Source: Pinus tabuliformis (taxonomy: Eukaryota; Streptophyta; Pinopsida; Pinales; Pinaceae). Taken from it: a stretch of 64,000 bases of DNA. Positions 59,786 to 64,000 of this stretch are shown here, piece after piece (positions within the stretch are counted from its first letter, which is position 1; each line of letters begins with the position of its first letter). The stretch is taken from contig CM062813.1 of assembly GCA_031772625.1 (NCBI GenBank), positions 696,518,420 to 696,582,419 on the forward strand. The letters run 5' to 3'. A program made the translations under genes and the position numbers. Below the pieces are notes generated by a model. That model was given only the letters and a program-made list of their open reading frames with translations. It did no database searches and was not told the origin of the DNA.

Positions 59786-60178
59786 CACATAAGCAGTGTG
59801 GAAAAAGTCGAAGTCGGGATTAATTCGGCAAGGGTCCAAAAGTTGAAAAACTCAGCAAAGTCGAGAGTTTTTCGAAAAAGTCGGCAAAAAGTTGGCAAAA
59901 TTAAAAAAACACAAAATTATTCATTTTTTTTTAATTTTTTTTAACATCTAGAGTATCCACAACATCAAATAAATGCATTTCCACATAAACATGTAAATAA
60001 AGCTAATATATAATATGTATATGAAGTCTAGTGCTACATCACATATCAAAATAGTGAACCCCCTCCTGAATTTTGAGTCCTGTCTGAGTCTCAACTCTCA
60101 AGAGTCAAAATATCAACAAAAAATATAATAAATGTACATCATGAGTCATCTAAAAGTCATCAAGTAATCACTAATCAG

Positions 60179-62705
60179 TCACTGAGATCCTCTTCCCCTT
60201 TTACGGGAATAGGGAATGGCTTTGCCTTTTCCTCTAGAGGAAGAAGACCCTGCCCCTGGGGATACAAAAGGAAATGGACTCAATCGTCCTCTAGAAGTTG
60301 ATGGAAGAGGTGGCCTCTGTGCTACGCTGCCGCTGCTGCTGCCCACCCTAGATGGTGTCACCTCCTCCTCAGCATCCTCATCCAGCTCTGCGACTGCCTC
60401 CTGACCCTGATGTTGCTCCGCCTCCTCCTCCTCTATCTCTGGCTCTCCCTCCTCTACAACTGCTACATCCTCTAGATCCACACCTAACCAATCCGGGTTC
60501 GTGTCCAAGATTGGCCTCTCAGTCTCAACTCTCCATGCAGCGGTGGTATCAATATTGTCCAATGAGATGGCTTCCACATCAGTAGGTTTCTGAAGCTGTC
60601 TCACCCACAATCGAAGATTGTAGTAGACGTATACCATGTCATTGAGGCGTTGGGATTCCAATCTGTATTAGGGTCATAGATTGTAAATTACTTAGAAAAT
60701 TTAAATATTAAAATTAATCAAACGAATTCAAAAAATTTAATTTAAAATCTTTTTAGTTTTTCCCTGTTGTGCTTTTTGGAGTGTATTTTGTCAAATACAC
60801 TCCAGTTGCGCTCACACCCAGAGGAACTGCATGTTGGGCTGAGCACTCGAATGGCAAGCTTTTGGAGATGGGGTACTCTGGCACCATAGCTTGTCCACCA
60901 AGCATCTACAAGTTAAAAGAAAAATGAGAAACATAAAAAAAAACATTGAAATTCTAAACATGAAAGTTTGAAACTTTGAAACAAACTGAAGCTTACCTGG
61001 CATTTTGGTCGTCCTATTCTTAATAGCCATGTTAAAACCAAATGTGCCACCTCCCATCCTATAGACCTCCATTTCTTTAGAAATCTCCTCACGTTCTTAC
61101 TCAGATGACACCATCCTCTCGACACAAGCGAAGAATCCATCCATCACCTCGGCATCAAATCTGAAACCACAAGCATAAGAAAATGCAGGGTTGAGGTAGA
61201 CACCTGCAGCATGAATGCGGTGATGGAGGGTATTGTTCCATCGCTGATCAATCACTCTCCATATGACCTGTTGTTTCTCTAACCCCTCGTCTCCCTTATC
61301 TGCATAATAAGCATGGATGGCTTCTTTGGCCCTATCCATGGCCTCATACAAGTAACCCATTGCGGGCTTCTCTCCATCAACCAACCGAAGAACCTTTACC
61401 AAAGGTTCTGAAATGGCACACACCTCCTCTACTCCTGCCCAAAAGCTCTGATCATATGAAACTAGTCTGGATATGCCATTTCCCTTCGGTTTGTGGCTAA
61501 TAGATAAAGAACGCCAATCCGTTGAGAGAAACATGCTCTTCACCTCCCACATAGAATTCAACAGAGACTGAAGAGATGAAAGTAGTGGCAAATCGTGTAA
61601 TGGCAGGCCGCACCAACTCTTTGTTGTTGGTGAATTTTCTCATCAAGCTAAGCACAGATGAATGATTATAAATAAATTTTGTTATGCTCTTGGCTGATTC
61701 AACAATATCCCTCACAGTAGGAATTTTACCTATATCCTCCAACATCAAGTCAATGCAATGAGCAGCACAAGGTGTCCAAAACAAGTTAGGATACCTCTCC
61801 ACAAGCATCTTGCCAGCGGCAACATAATTTGCAGCGTTGTCCGTTATGACTTGGACAACATTGCTTAGGCCTACTTCCTGAATGAAGAGGTCCAACAACT
61901 CACATAATAAACGTGCATCTTTAATATGTGCAGATGCATCAACAGATTTCATAAACATTGTCCCCTTGGGACAACTAACCAAGAAGTTAAGAAGGGTCCT
62001 ACCCTTCTGGTCAGTCCAACCATCTGACATGACTGTGCATCCAGTGTGCTCCCATGATGCCCTAAACTCTGCCAATCTAGCAGTGCACTCAGTCTTTTCA
62101 TCTTGAAGAAGAGGCCCTCTCAATTCTGCAAAGGTGGGGGCTTTGTACCCCGGGCCAACGACAGCAACAACATCAAACATAGGCTGGTAGAATGGGTTTG
62201 TCTTGGCAATGTTGAAAGGAACATCACTCCATAGAAGACACCTACTGACCAACTTGTCAGCTTCTGCCTTTTCCTTTTTTTTCATTGATGATCTGATCCC
62301 AGGTTGTGAACCAGTTGTTGTTCTAGGAACAAAAAAAGATGAGATAGAGGGATGAGTACCCATGGGTGAGGAAGGTGATGCTGTTGTAGAAGCACTGCCA
62401 CTCTCATTTCCCCCCACTCTTGAGCCCCCTACAAGTTGTTTTGTTATTGCTGCCCTGGTCTCTTTTCCCTCCTCTTTATCCATCAATGATTGAATGGCCC
62501 GTCGGATGATTTCTGGAGTTGTGTTTTTGCAAAGTTCAACATTTTGCCCCGGAATTTGCCCCAAATGGAATTTTAATCTGTTGATGCCTCCTGACATATG
62601 CTTGCCACACAACTTGCAAGTCAAATACATTCTATTGACCCCCCCAGTTTCGGGTGTAGCATCAGGCTCACCAAACTCCCACATAGAATCCAAAATCCTC
62701 AGCAT
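60179..62705 (-). pseudogene. hAT transposase, copy 2, inactivated by different lesions
   Basis: Exons 60997-62705, 60764-60905 and 60179-60662 match copy 1. Here the BED finger is intact (CKLCGKHMSGG), the catalytic positions read SDGWTDQ and TDNAANY, and exon 2 keeps frame into CERNWSVF. Damage instead consists of a 2-bp deletion near 61583, a CAA to TAA stop at 61097-61099 and a second-intron donor changed from GT to GG (60763-60762). None of these lesions is shared with copy 1. The acidic C-terminal tail is present in both. Confidence 0.9.
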
Positions 62706-62819
62706 TTTGTTTTAAACTTTGAGCCGGAATTTTAAGTTTAAACCTGGGCACAAAAAAAATTGAAAACAACTTCAATTAGCAATGATCCATCAAAAATTAA
62801 AATAGTAGCAAATTAGCAA

Positions 62820-63075
62820 TGAAAAGAATGCAAAGAAAGTGGTACTGTCACTGTGATTTCAATTTTCAGCCCTTGTGTATATATTTTTTATTTATTTTGT
62901 GAATATATATTTGGGATTTTACTTCACTGTTTTTACATTTTCTTTGAATGGAAAGAATGCATGAAAGTGGTACTGTCACTGTGATTTCAATTTTCAGCCC
63001 TTGTGTATATATTTTTTATTTATTTTAATATTTTGTGAATATATATTTGGGATTTTACTTCACTGTTTGCTTGCA
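62820..63075 (-). repeat. Tandem duplication in the hAT 5' region, copy 2
   Basis: It is the counterpart of 20938-21180; the unit boundary reads TTTACTTCACTGTTTTTAC. The second unit has a small insertion of TTTTAATA near 63024. Confidence 0.75.
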
Positions 63076-64000
63076 GATTTGAAGGGTAGGGCGTAGATCT
63101 CTTAAACAAGTTTTTATAGGTGGATATGTCCTCATAAGAAGAGAAACAAATTAATTTTTTAAAGGGCAAGCCCTCCTCCTCCTTGGTGGCCTAAGTTATC
63201 AATTTTTTTTGGGAATTTTTGAGGGCTGCAGACCTTTCCTAGTCTCTCTACGAAGCCACAAGCCTTCTAAGGCTACCCTCTGCTACTGTAATGTTTTTTA
63301 AATTTTTTGCAATTTTTAATTTTTTTTTGAGGTTATTAACTTTGACTCTTTGACATGCCACTATCTTCACCACAATGGGCTAGGCATCTATGAACCCATT
63401 GACAATAATCCAACTGTGTTTTAACTTTTTTTTTAAATACTTCCATTTCAGGCTTCTAGTACTTTTTCAATTAGTTGTGGGTTCAAAACTGGTTATTTAA
63501 CTGCCATGATCAGTTCTGTCTAATTAATTATTAAACAGATAAACAGTGAACACTACTATAATACTATTATCACTGTACAAATCATGTTTGAGAGCCAAGG
63601 ACTTAAAGAGGTTTTTCATGTTTGTAGATGAAGCAGACAACTCAAACAGTTCATTCAATAAAAAAAATTGATTTTCTCAAGCTGCATCTTATTTATCACT
63701 TGCCACCACTTTCTGCCATTACATCACAGGCTTGACACAGAAATAAAACAAAGGCCGACAACACTAAACCATAATTTTCAAATAAAGCTAGTCCTTCCCT
63801 GTACAAAGTTCAAACAACTTTACATTATGCAGCATATGTTCATGAACTGAAAGTTCTGTGTGACATAGTCATTAGCGTTACAAGTTGTGAATATCATAGG
63901 TATCACTTTGTCATTTTTCGCAGATCATGGAAGAGTTCCTTATTTCTCTTCTTAGTATTATGAGCCAACCGAAGAGTTCCTTAAAGCTTATACTTATGCA

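Larger units (their letters stand above)
30218..64000 (-). other. SECA1: Upstream SECA1 intron, at least 33.8 kb
   Basis: The exon starting at 30217 has an AG acceptor (CTGGCAG|GGAAGA). The preceding coding block of SecA (the part ending in the DEFTGR-type motif) was not found on the minus strand up to the window edge. The interval holds the nested Copia stack and the second hAT copy. That it is one intron is inference from exon continuity of SecA. Confidence 0.65.
59794..64000 (-). mobile_element. hAT DNA transposon, copy 2 (runs off the window)
   Basis: It begins with the same terminal repeat CAGTGTGGAAAAAGTC at 59794 and is collinear with copy 1 in reverse. By comparison with copy 1 its 5' terminus should lie near 64600. 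The two copies are nearly identical over kilobases, including introns and non-coding parts, so they separated fairly recently. Confidence 0.93.

Overview
The window looks like nuclear DNA of a seed plant with very large introns, most likely a gymnosperm. Species cannot be fixed from the sequence. The only cellular gene I can support is chloroplast SECA1 (the SecA translocase ATPase), on the minus strand. Six exons are present in two clusters, 29354-30217 and 5448-7002. All have canonical splice sites and join in frame to about 263 residues of the second nucleotide-binding domain. Both ends of the gene lie outside the window. The intron between the clusters is 22.35 kb. The intron upstream of 30217 runs to the window edge without a recognised exon (at least 33.8 kb). 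Apart from the first 5.4 kb, which is also inside the gene, almost everything else is intronic transposon sequence.

Left part (1-30 kb). A plus-strand Copia element that keeps only gag ends at 2144. A complete sister element lies on the minus strand at 12038-16369 (TSD CTATA). A Copia-type LTR element with no coding capacity (16570-26989, 1204-bp LTRs) carries an inserted hAT transposon (19398-24192, TSD GAACATAG). There are also a LINE 3' fragment, several unnamed repeats and one unexplained 157-codon ORF.

Right part (30-64 kb). This is a stack of nested Copia elements that target-site duplications resolve. Element E (minus; LTR 57809-58540 and gag at 36155-36517) is split by D (minus; 36526-57719, TSD GATAA/GATAG). 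D is split by A (plus; 41291-51791, TSD AACTT/AATTT). A's reverse transcriptase is split by B (minus; 45059-49357). The 3' end of a fourth element C (plus; about 43950-45058) lies in B's 3' UTR and is fused to A by a deletion. D also holds a CCGG-rich non-autonomous hAT element (37901-39605, TSD CGCTGAAC) and a 3.6-kb TG...CA insertion with an intact 282-codon ORF (53275-56891, TSD GATGC). A second copy of the first hAT lies on the minus strand from 59794 to beyond the window end.

The most striking pattern is in the Copia family. Every copy that has pol and whose 5' end can be read (A, B, D, F) goes from primer-binding site to protease with no gag. The two gag-bearing sister copies (1-2144 and 12038-16369) have no pol. 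Both classes share the LTR start and a CAG-rich 3' UTR. This looks like a split, two-component retrotransposon, related in principle to the gag-less BARE-2 and the gag-only TR-GAG elements of other plants. All copies read here are damaged, so present activity is not implied.
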